From assembly GCF_048771995.1 (NCBI RefSeq), contig NC_133026.1, forward strand, positions 122,285,501 to 122,349,500: a stretch of DNA of 64,000 nt, written 5' to 3'. Origin of the DNA: Taeniopygia guttata (lineage: Eukaryota; Chordata; Aves; Passeriformes; Estrildidae). The notes below the pieces were generated by a model. That model was not told the origin of the DNA and did not search any database. It worked only from the letters and a program-made list of their open reading frames with translations. Below, piece after piece: positions 36,611 to 45,233 of the stretch (the first letter of the stretch is position 1; each line of letters opens with the position of its first letter). The translations under genes were made by a program, and so were the position numbers.

Positions 36611-38689
36611 CTCATACTGTAAAACTGTGTAAAATTCATATAAAATAGAAAAAAATGTTCAAAGGCAGTTTAGCATACTTTAATTTCTTCATTAATTTAA
36701 CATATCTCCTTCTTTTCCATTAGGTCATTGGGTCAACAACTTATGTAACTATTACACTCTGGATTTCAAAAGATCTGCAGCAACCCACACCCTAGTAACC
36801 AGTACAGACCTCTAAATGATCAGTTTAGGCTAATGTGGCTACTGCCATCGAGATAAGTAAGTATTTTAGACATAGAAGGTATTGCTGAAGATAATCAAGG
36901 ACCTTATAAAATAATTTTGGGGAGAGGTATGACTTTACCAGATGCCATCCAGACACCCTAAGGCTAAAAGTAATTTTTAAAACAAGACTAATGAGACCAA
37001 AGAGAAAATTTCCTAGGATTCTAAAATTCAAAAAAGTTGGATGAGAACACTCACTCAAGAGCATGCAGAACATGAGCGAAAACAAAATAATTCAGATATA
37101 AATGTGTTTGTTGTATTGTAAATTATTTTGTAAGTCTAATAGAAATTTTATTGATTCACCACAAGCAATATTTTTATTCTACTAAGGTACTCAGTTTTCC
37201 TGTACATTCACACTTGTATCAATACATTTAACAATGCAGAGGTTAATATAAAATGATATTAAGTTAATTGAATCCAAATACTTGTTAATCATGTTAAACT
37301 GGTCACCTCTGAACAAGTGGTAATGTTATAGACTCATCTGGACTTGTGAAACATTAGTAATAATCGTCAAACTTTAGTAATAATTGTCAGACATTAGTAA
37401 GAATTTTTAAATTTTCTCTTTATAAGAAATGGATGTGGTAGATCTGACAGCATGTATGTTGTTTCATTTAAAACCATATCAGGAAGCAAGAGAGATCTGC
37501 CAAAAGCAGACAGAAGCAGCTGTAAAAACTGCAAGTATAATTTTATTTCCCTTATTTGAATATAAAGATTTCTTCTCATTATCCTGAGTAGCAATATTTT
37601 TTTGTAATTCTTTACCACTGTCACATGATAAGAGACTTCCTCAATTTTGGCAGTCTCTGGAAACATTTTCTTCCACAAAAACCTTGCTTGTGGCATTTAT
37701 AGGTCTCCTCATGACCCAGAAATTGAAGAAGGCTCAGTTCTGCCATTTATTTTTACTAATACTAATGTACATCCAGATTTGTTCCAGTGACTACTTTATC
37801 TTTTGTTTCTTAATGTATTTGCTGCTAGATTATCCTTTACAGTTTGTCTCTACATATTTTAACATCTTCCTTTATTCTTCTCTTTTGTAGATCCATGACT
37901 TTTTCTTTTTTGTTGTTTATCTTTTTTTTTTTTTCTTTGTGCTGCTGAGTTCTTCTTTCAAATAAACCTTTGTCAATGAGGAACAGGCTTAAAAATGTTT
38001 TTTTGCTTTGTTGCAGTCTCTTCCAGCTTCTTCAATTTTTAAAATTTCTTCTCTATAATGTCCCTATTTTTCTCCTTCTTTCATGTATGCAGTGCTTCTG
38101 TTGCATTTTCACAGAATCACCTCTCTCTTCCTGATCTGTTTTTGAGCAAAATAGTTTTGAGATATTGAAAGATGTCATTCAATTCAAACAGATGGCATGA
38201 TCAGGATCCTCTGACTTTAAAACAACATATCCTGCAGCCACAATCTGCCCACATGAGATTTTTTTAAAATTCTGGCTATCCAACACCATTGTACATTGCA
38301 GATCAAATTTTTCACCTAGATTGAATTTCAATTTCATTTTCTGGAATAGCAGTGTGTTCAGAATATATTTCAAATCTAGTTTAGAATATATTTTAAAATA
38401 TCACATTACCAACTGTACTTATAACTAGAGCATATCATCATTAATTTATCTGCAAGGGTTTCAGGTTAATCTCAGTTCTTTAGACCTGGCACTCATGAAA
38501 ATGTGGTGGGTTCACATATGGTAAGCACCTGTTTTAGTCATAGTTTGCCAGTCCCCATTTCTTCACTGATTCTATAACAATGCAAAAATCCTTTTTGATT
38601 TTGTTAGACATTGACTCACTGGGAACTCTTGCTAGGACCCAATCAGAGGAAGTTTGTTCATGTCCTGTCTGATGTAATGAAATTTAGAG
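36609..38689. other. Unique AT-rich non-coding DNA
   Basis: No supported gene. It includes the 20-bp tandem repeat at 37351-37402 and a pyrimidine-rich stretch near 37840-38100. Confidence 0.55.
37351..37402. repeat. 20-bp tandem repeat, about 2.5 copies
   Basis: The copies 'acattagtaataatcgtcaa', 'actttagtaataattgtcag' and 'acattagtaagaa..' follow each other with a 20-bp period and a few substitutions. Confidence 0.85.
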
Positions 38690-38695
38690 CAACTA

Positions 38696-39190
38696 GTGAG
38701 TGACTCCCTTCTGAGAGGAACAGAGAGCCCCATATATCAACCAGACCCATCCCACAGGGAGGTTTGCTGCCTCCCTGGGGCCTGGGTACAGGATGTTACT
38801 GAGAGACTCCCTGGGCTGATTCAGCCCTCTGATTATTACCCACTGCTGGTACTCCAGGCTGGCAGTGATGAGATTGAAAAGAGGAGTATCAGGGCAATTA
38901 AAAAGAACTTTAGGACACTGGGTCAAGTGTTTGATAGGGCAGGAGCACAGGAAGCATTCTGCTGAGTCCTCTTGGTGGCAGAGAAAAGTGATGAAAGGAA
39001 TAGGAGAGCCCACATTATCAACAAATGGTTCAAGGGTTGGTGTCATCAGCAGAATTTTGGGTTCTTTGATCAGGACGCAACCTTCATGGCACCTAGCCTG
39101 CTAGAACTGAATGGGCTCCATCTCTCTGTTAAGGGCAGGAGGTTTTTAGCTCATGAACTGGCAGAACTCATTGAGAGGGCTTTAAACTAG
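38696..39190 (+). pseudogene. CR1 ORF1 SGNH/GDSL-type esterase domain, one in-frame stop
   Basis: One frame runs through 165 codons with a single internal stop at 38963-38965. It starts at the esterase block I 'SDSLLRGTE' (family GDSLLRG; the nucleophile serine is kept, the glycine changed). 'YYPLLVLQAGSDEI' and 'INKWFKGWCHQQNFGFFD' follow, then 'NGLHLS', which holds the catalytic histidine. It ends naturally with 'AELIERALN' and a stop. The N-terminal coiled-coil part of ORF1 is missing. In CR1 the ORF1 protein is thought to bind the element RNA, and the esterase role is unclear. This is a transposon remnant, not a host gene. Confidence 0.88.
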
Positions 39191-39299
39191 GTCTGAAGGT
39201 GGAAGGGGATGCAGCTGGGCTGTCTGGAAGCAGGCCCAAGAGTGTGGTAAGCCTGAGTTAGGAGAGAAATCAGTGGCCCAGCTGAGGTGCATGTATAGC

Positions 39300-40009
39300 A
39301 ATGTGCACAGCATGGGTGCAAACAGGAAGAGCTGGAGGCCATGGTGCAACAGCAGAACTATGATATAGTTGCCATTACAGAAATGTGGTAGGATAACTCA
39401 CATAGCTGGAGTGCTGCACTGGATGGCTACAAGCTCTTCAGGAGAGATAGGAAAGGGATAAGAGTTGGAGGGGTGGCCCCTTATACTAGGAAGGATTTGG
39501 ATGTCATAGGTATTGAAACTAATGATGACAAAGTTGAATGCCCATGGATAAGAATTAGGGGGAAGGCCAACAAGGATGACATCTTACTGGGAGTCTGCTA
39601 TCGTCCACCCAACCAGGAAGAAGTAGTGGACAACTTATTCTATAAGAAGCAGAAAAATATTTCAGGCTCACCAGGCCTTGTTCTTGTACCTTGTCTCGAT
39701 TTTAATCTACCAGGCATCTGCTGGGAACATAATACAGCAGAAAAGAGGCAGTCCAGGAAGTTCTGAGAGTGTGTGGAGGACAACTTTTTGTCACAGCTGG
39801 TGAGTGAGCCCACCAGGGGAGGGACTATGTTAGACCTGTTGTCCACAAACTGAGATGCACTGGTGGGAAATGTGGTGGTTGGAGGTCACTTGGGGCACAG
39901 TGCTCATGAAATTATAGAATTTTCAATAATCGTTGAAATCAGGAGGAAAATCAGTAAGATTTTACACTGAACTTCCAGAGGGCAGACTTTGTTCTATTTA
40001 GGAGACTTA
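39300..40009 (+). pseudogene. CR1 ORF2 endonuclease, split by an LTR
   Basis: APE-type endonuclease motifs are visible across frameshifts. They are 'EELEAMVQQQNYDIVAITEMW' (the TE..W block), 'GYKLFRRDRKG', 'LGVCYRPPNQEE' (near 39590), 'CLDFNLPGICWE' (family GDFN; glycine lost, D and N kept) and 'LGHSAHEIIE' (family SDH; the aspartate is changed to alanine). A stop follows 'RQSRKF' near 39764. The coding sequence breaks at 'LFRRL' at 40009 and resumes at 41315 with 'RVPWEATLKNKGVQES'. The changes at catalytic positions and the stops mean no active nuclease. Confidence 0.85.
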
Positions 40010-40022
40010 TGTCATGGTTTGA

Positions 40023-40041
40023 CACTGGCACAATGCCAGTG
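40023..40041. repeat. Perfect 8-bp hairpin at the LTR end
   Basis: CACTGGCA (40023-40030), loop CAA, TGCCAGTG (40034-40041). It is part of the conserved terminal sequence of this LTR type. Confidence 0.8.
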
Positions 40042-40927
40042 CCCCCATGAAAATGCAATCTCTCAATTGAATGTTGTGAAATGCGATTGAGAACAGAGCA
40101 AAGCAGGCCCAAGCTTAATAACAAGGGAAAAAAAAAAAACTTTATTAAGCTACTACTACTATACTACTATAAAAGGAAAAAGAAAAAAAAAACACACACA
40201 AAATTCAAAATGAAAACCTTCCAAAACATTCCTCCTCCCACCACCCAACTCTAACAAACCACAGCGAGACACAATCTGGACCCCAATCAGGTTTCCACCA
40301 TCCAGACAATCGATACTCAGTCCATCAAGGGAAAGAGGAGTCCCTCCCGTGCCACAGACCCTCCCAAGAAACACAGCTGCCACATCCTGTGTTTCCATGT
40401 CACACATGAGACCACCTGGAGAAAAAGTTTGCCATGGTGGCCCTCTCCTTTCCATGCACAGTGCTCTCACCACCAATGCATGGATGGACAGACTGCTTTT
40501 AGGATTTTTCCTTTCGAGGATGCCCTGCCAAGAGGGGAAAAAAACAACAGTTCAGTTTTTCATTTTTGGGACCACAGTCCCCCCCATTTTCCCCTGGGGC
40601 CGAGGATCCAAGAAGAGAGATCTTCTTCTTCTTCTTCTTCTCTGAAGACAGGGGCACCACCACAAACCTTCCTAACTTTTCTCTGTTCGCTCCACTTCTG
40701 TCTTTTCCCAGCTGAAGCATGGTCTCTTTGGTTCACCAGCATCCTCCCATCTCCTCCCACCTAGAATTTCTCCTTCTAACATCCCAGGGTCCAAGCTGTC
40801 TCTTTCAAACTGAGGAAGAGAAAAATTTCACAAAGCTTTCATTTCTCAAGGGTTAAAATTCCCAACTCCCAAGGATGGCTCGCTGCCCAGATTCCAGCTC
40901 CCACAGGCGGCTGGGCACCTTGCAGCA

Positions 40928-40944
40928 CCCCCCCCCCCCCCCCC
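40928..40944. repeat. Poly(C) run of 17
   Basis: Seventeen consecutive C inside the LTR. Its length is likely unstable and error-prone in sequencing. Confidence 0.9.
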
Positions 40945-41204
40945 GCTCTTCTCCTTCCCCGCAGCGTACTGCTGAAAAACCACCACTGTCTCTTTCTCTC
41001 TCTCTCTGGGGGGAATGGAGACATCCCAAATTTCTCCACCCTTCCATCTGCAGGGGGCCAGCCCGGTTCCAGTCCCTCCACTCTTGGGGCCTACCTCCCA
41101 AGGCCACATGGCTTTTCCCCTCCCCCACCCAGCTCGTCGCTGGGCAGGGGAAAGGCTGCACTGCACCCTGACTGGAACCAAGGAGAGTGAGTTCTCCTGG
41201 GAAT

Positions 41205-41256
41205 TCTGCTTTTAACCCCTCTGTGTTCTCAGAGGCGTGTCCGCCTTCAATTGGTT
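41205..41256 (-). promoter_or_regulatory. Candidate LTR core promoter (CAAT + TATA-like)
   Basis: On the - strand AACCAAT (41256-41250) precedes TTAAAA (41215-41210) by about 35 bases, close to one end of the LTR, as in a retroviral U3. Spacing and order fit a core promoter. The TATA element is degenerate and activity is unknown. Confidence 0.45.
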
Positions 41257-41839
41257 AATCCAAATTGACCACTTCCTTCCGAGAAAAATTCTTTTTCTGT
41301 GTCAAACCACGACACTTATTTAGAGAGTTCCTTGGGAAGCAACCCTTAAAAACAAAGGAGTCCAGGAAAGGTGGGTGTACTTCAAAACAGAGACCTTGAG
41401 GAACAGACTGTCTCTGTGTGCTGAAAGATGAGTCAATGAGGTAAACGTCCAGCCTGGGTGGCCAATGAGGTTTCGAAGTAATTTAGGAATAAAATGAGGA
41501 AGTATCAGATTTGGAAGGAGGGTCATGTCACTCAGGAAGTATATAAGAGGGTTGCTAGGGCATGTAGGAGAAAAATTGGGGAGGCCAAAGCTCAGTCGAA
41601 ACTTAATTTGGCAACTTTTGTAAAAGATAATAAAAAAATGCTTTTACAAATATATAAACAGAAAAAGGAAGGGTGAGACCAACCTTTGTTCTCTACTGGA
41701 TGCGGGAGAGAACTTGGTAACTGCAGATAAGAAGAAGGTAGAAGTGCTTAACACCTTCTTTGCCTCAGTCTTTAGTGGGCAGATGGCTTGTCCTCAGGAC
41801 AACTGTTTCCTGGGTGGGTAGGTGGTGTCAGGGAGCAGA

Positions 41840-42111
41840 ATGGTCCCCCTGTTATCCAGGAGGAGGCAGTCAGAGAACTGCTCAGCTGCTTGGATGTTCA
41901 TAAATCTATGGGACCAAATGGGATCCATCCCAGGCTGATGAGGGAGCTGGTAGATGATTTTGCAAAGCTGCTCTCCATCATTTACCAGCAGTCCTGGCTC
42001 ACTGGGGAGATTCCAGAGGACTGGAAGCTGGCCAGTGTGACACCCATTTACAAAAAAGGTGGGAAGGAGAATCCTGGTTATTATAGGCCAGTTAGCCTGA
42101 CTTCCTGGTAA
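41840..42111 (+). pseudogene. CR1 RT N-terminal fragment (copy 4)
   Basis: The frame reads 'LLSCLDVHKSMGPNGIHPR', 'LSIIYQQSWLTGEIPEDWK' and '[21 protein letters not shown]', which are RT motifs 0-1/fingers of CR1 ORF2 in good condition. The upstream linker ('VLNTFFASVFSGQ' near 41740) is in another frame. Shortly after 'RPVSLTSW' a stop and then the (ACATAT)n tract break the RT. Confidence 0.87.
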
Positions 42112-42141
42112 GGTAATGGAACAGTTTATATCTAACAGTAG

Positions 42142-42310
42142 ACATACATATACCTATACCTATACATATACATATATATACATATATACATATATATATA
42201 CATATATACATATATATATACATATATATATACATATATACATATATACATATATACATATATACATATATACATATATACATATATACATATATATATA
42301 CACACACACA
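42142..42310. repeat. (ACATAT)n/(AT)n microsatellite ending in (CA)n
   Basis: Imperfect hexamer 'acatat' units mixed with TA runs, ending 'tatatacacacacaca'. It interrupts the CR1 RT coding sequence between the motif 1 and motif A regions. Confidence 0.95.
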
Positions 42311-42311
42311 A

Positions 42312-42367
42312 CCTGGCCATCCTGTAAGTCCTGCATGTCATTATGCAGCACTTACAGGATGGCCAGG
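42312..42367. repeat. Near-perfect 25-bp inverted repeat, 6-nt loop
   Basis: The left arm 42312-42336 and right arm 42343-42367 pair at 24 of 25 positions (the mismatch is 42330 with 42349), around the loop GTCATT. The right arm and loop are in frame with downstream CR1 RT, so the right arm is the native copy and most of the left arm is an inverted duplicate of it. Confidence 0.95.
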
Positions 42368-42394
42368 GTATCAGACCCAGACTGGTGGACGCAG

Positions 42395-42716
42395 GAAAAG
42401 CTGTGGATGTTGTCTATTGTCTATTTGGACTCCAGCAAGGCCTTTGACACTGTCTCCCACAGCACACTCCTGGAGAAGCTGGCAGCCCACGTCTTGGACA
42501 GGAGCACTCTGTGCTGGGTTAGGAACTGGCTGGATGGTCGAGAGTGGTGTTGAACAGTGCTGCATCCAGCTGGGGACAGTCACCAGTGGTGTCCCTCAGA
42601 GGTCTGTACTGGGACCTGTTCTGTTCAATATCTTTATTGATTACATCGATGAGGGGATTGAGTCTTTCCTTAGTAAATTTGCAGACAACAAGCTGGGAGT
42701 GTGTGTCGGTCTGTAG
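42395..42716 (+). pseudogene. CR1 RT core fragment with altered FADD box (copy 4)
   Basis: Across two frames the RT core reads '[22 protein letters not shown]' (motif A; F-S changed to S-S), '[11 protein letters not shown]', then '[20 protein letters not shown]' (motif B, with GS changed to RS), then 'SKFADNKLG' at 42672-42698. The catalytic FADD is FADN here (42678-42689) because one codon was lost, which removes the second metal-binding aspartate. It is clearly inactive. Post-RT sequence ('[20 protein letters not shown]' near 42944) continues to the 3' UTR. Confidence 0.87.
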
Positions 42717-43884
42717 GAAGGTAGGAGGGCTCTGCAGAAAAACCTGGAATGGTTGGATGGATGGGCAGAGTCCATCCAATGAAACTTAATCCAATAAGAT
42801 GAAGTTCAATAAGTCCAAGTGCCAAGTCCTGCATTTTGGCCACAATAATCCCCTGCAACTTTCTAGGCTGGGGACAGCATGGCTGGACAGGGCCCAGGCA
42901 GAAAAGGACCTGGGGGTAGTGGTCGACAGCTGATTGAACATGAGCCAGCAATGTGCTCTGGTGGCCAAGAAGGACAACGACATCCTGGCCTGCATTAGGA
43001 ATTGTGTGACCAGCAGGAGCAGGGAGGTCACCCTTCCCCTGTACTCAGTGCTGGTGAGACCACACCTTGAGAGCTGTGTCCAGCTCTGGGCCCTCAGTTT
43101 AGGAAGGACTTTGAGATGTTTTGAGTGCATCCAGAGGAGGCAATGAGGCTGGTGAGGGGCTTGGAACACAAACCCTGTGAGGAATGACTGAGGGAGCTGT
43201 CGGTGTTTAACCTGGAGAAAAGGAGACTCAGGGGTGACCTTATCATTCTCAACAACTCCCTGAAAGGTGGTTGTAGTCAGGTGGGGGTTGGTCTCTTTCT
43301 CCAAGGAAAATGAGAGGACACAGTCTTAAGCTGCACCAAGGGGAATATAATTTAGATATTAGGAAAAAGTTTTTTATGGATTGAGTGATAAAGTACTAGA
43401 ATAGTCTGCCTGGGGAGGTGGTACAGTCACCATCCCTGGATGTGTTTAAAAAAAGATTGAATGTGGCATTTGGTGCCATGGTTTAGTTGAGGTGTTAAGG
43501 AATGGGTTGGACTTGATGATCTTGAAGGTCTCTCCCAACCTAGTGATTCTGTCATTCTGTAAACAAATAGGACAATGTCTTATGCAACTTTTATCCTGAC
43601 ATACACCAAATTTCAAGGAAAATTGGTAAGTAATTTTACAAGATTTTTTTCCAGACTATTTTTTCTTTACTGGGTAACCGCCATGATATAGCTTCATAAC
43701 TGGTTTCATTTTTGTCATGAGAAAAATTCTTGGAGTTGTAACATGTTCCATGGGGTGGGTGGGGGGGCATATTTTATATGATAATTCAAGTAGTAGAATA
43801 ACAGATTTAACATAAATTGGAAAATCTAACTGCCTGCTTGTAGCTGAAGGACAAGGATGATTATTTTAATTGCACTGAAGTATA

Positions 43885-43902
43885 TGTGTGTGTGTGTGTG
43901 TG
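43885..43902. repeat. (TG)9 microsatellite
   Basis: Nine TG units, followed by an interrupted 'tagtgtgt'. Confidence 0.95.
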
Positions 43903-45138
43903 TAGTGTGTACAGCTTATTTATCTGTCCATCCTGTTTTACAGTGTCTGCCCTCTTCTGCAGTTCTTTTACTCCTTCTCCAGAAAAGCCTACAAAGATAT
44001 CTATCTACACATGTAAGTTTGTGTATTGAGATCAGAATATGAGAAGTCATCTATTTCAGATCTCACAGCTATCAATTTTCTCACCTATTACTGCTCAGAT
44101 AACCACTTACTGTTCTGGTGTCAAAATTACTCTGGTTTCCTGAAAAAGAAAAAGAGAGAGACTTACCTTCCCAAATGACACTTGTGGAAGAATCCATTTT
44201 TTTGATGGATTATATTAAGATGAAAGCACTAACTGAATGTACTATGACATTTAAAATTTTAGCCATAATTGGGTCACAGAATCAACAAGAACATAATGTA
44301 TAGAAAGAAAATATGTTGCAAACCTAGCATAAGACAAATGAACATAAAAGCATCATTCTCTAAGGGATGCTTTTAATTGAATATATTTAAAATTTTCAGA
44401 GGCTGTTAAAGCTGACACCTGCTGTTATATAAACTGACATGGTTAGAAGCTATCTAACTCTTTCCAGTAAGCTGAAGAAGCAAAACATCTAATTAAAACC
44501 AAAGCTGTAAAGGTGTTTAGTCAAATTGTTTAAAGTGTTCTTTTTTAAGATATAAAATTGGCTAGGGTTTGTTGGCACAGAGAGTTTATCAAAGTGAATG
44601 AGTAAAATTGTAGAAGACTGAGAAATCTTGAATGTTTGAAGAGACAAAAAATTCTGTGGAGCTTCACTTTTTGAAAAGCCTAAACATGTATTAATGCAGC
44701 ACTTAGATTAATCGCAAAAGAGAAATAGTTGTACCTTATTCACTAGTACAAGATTTAGGTCTAAGACATAGTTACGACTTAGAGGCTGAAAATGTGCCAA
44801 TTGGTAATAAATCTTGTGAATTTATAATACCGTCCTGAAAAATATTAATTTGTGACATTGATATTTCACATAGTATTTGTGGACTTTGTAGAATTAAAAA
44901 AGCTACTACTCACCATATCTGAATCTAACATCAATGCTGGTATTCTGAAGCCGTCTTTGATCCCTTTATGCTGAAAAAAGGACGGTGCTTCTTGAGAACT
45001 ACCATGATTTGCCTGATGCAGTTGCTCAGTCTATTATTGGTAGTATTTTCATAGCATCTTCAGTCCAAATTGCATTATACTGTAAGAGAAGTGTGAGAAA
45101 AGTGGCAGTTTCATCCTCCAAGGAGTTATCATTTAAGG

Positions 45139-45233
45139 GTCCTATTCAGCACTTCTTACTGTAGCATATCACACACTGACTTCAGAGGGGGCTTTGCCAA
45201 AGGAGGGAGTGAATAAGGAGTGCTGAATAGAAC
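45139..45233. repeat. Inverted-repeat element, possible ancient MITE-like relic
   Basis: The arms 45139-45158 and 45214-45233 match at 18 of 20 positions, around a 55-bp spacer. The arm core is CTATTCAGCACT. The interior has 'cactgacttcagaggggg', resembling old palindromic amniote repeats with 'CATTGACTTCAATGGG' centres and 'TTCAGCA' ends. The family resemblance is from memory and is not proven. Confidence 0.55.

Larger units (their letters stand above)
40010..41314 (-). mobile_element. Solo ERV LTR (1.3 kb) nested in CR1 copy 4
   Basis: The ends are a 16-bp inverted repeat with one mismatch: TGTCATGGTTTGACAC at 40010-40025, and the complement of TGTCGTGGTTTGACAC ending at 41314. CTTA flanks both sides (40006-40009 and 41315-41318), and removing the LTR plus one CTTA restores continuous CR1 sequence. 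This 'TGTCRTGGTTTGACACTGGC' start is a common avian LTR type. On the - strand there are AACCAAT (41256-41250), TTAAAA (41215-41210) and AATAAA (41146 minus 1000, i.e. 40146-40141), supporting - orientation. The interior is C-rich, with a 17-C run at 40928-40944, a CT tract and a TTC tract. No internal viral genes remain. Confidence 0.85.
38690..43560 (+). mobile_element. CR1 LINE, longest copy (copy 4), interrupted by a solo LTR
   Basis: The parts are in full CR1 order: ORF1 esterase domain (38696-39190), linker, ORF2 endonuclease (about 39300-40009), an inserted LTR (40010-41314), end of the endonuclease and linker (41315-about 41760), RT start (41850-42110), an (ACATAT)n tract and hairpin (42142-42367), RT core (42395-42716), and post-RT region with the 3' UTR. 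The UTR ends '..gatcttgaaggtctctcccaacctagtgattctgtcattctg' at about 43560. Without the LTR it is about 3.57 kb. It is 5' truncated inside ORF1 and carries frameshifts and stops, so it is inactive. Confidence 0.93.

Noticed and set aside
42116..42553. 145-codon frame starting in the (ACATAT)n tract
   Set aside because: The first third is Tyr/Ile/Thr repeat translated from the microsatellite; the rest is CR1 RT. It is a chance fusion, not a gene.
42786..43304. 172-codon - strand open frame, longest outside the microsatellite
   Set aside because: It is antisense to the CR1 post-RT region, whose + strand frame reads as CR1 ('[10 protein letters not shown]', '[13 protein letters not shown]').
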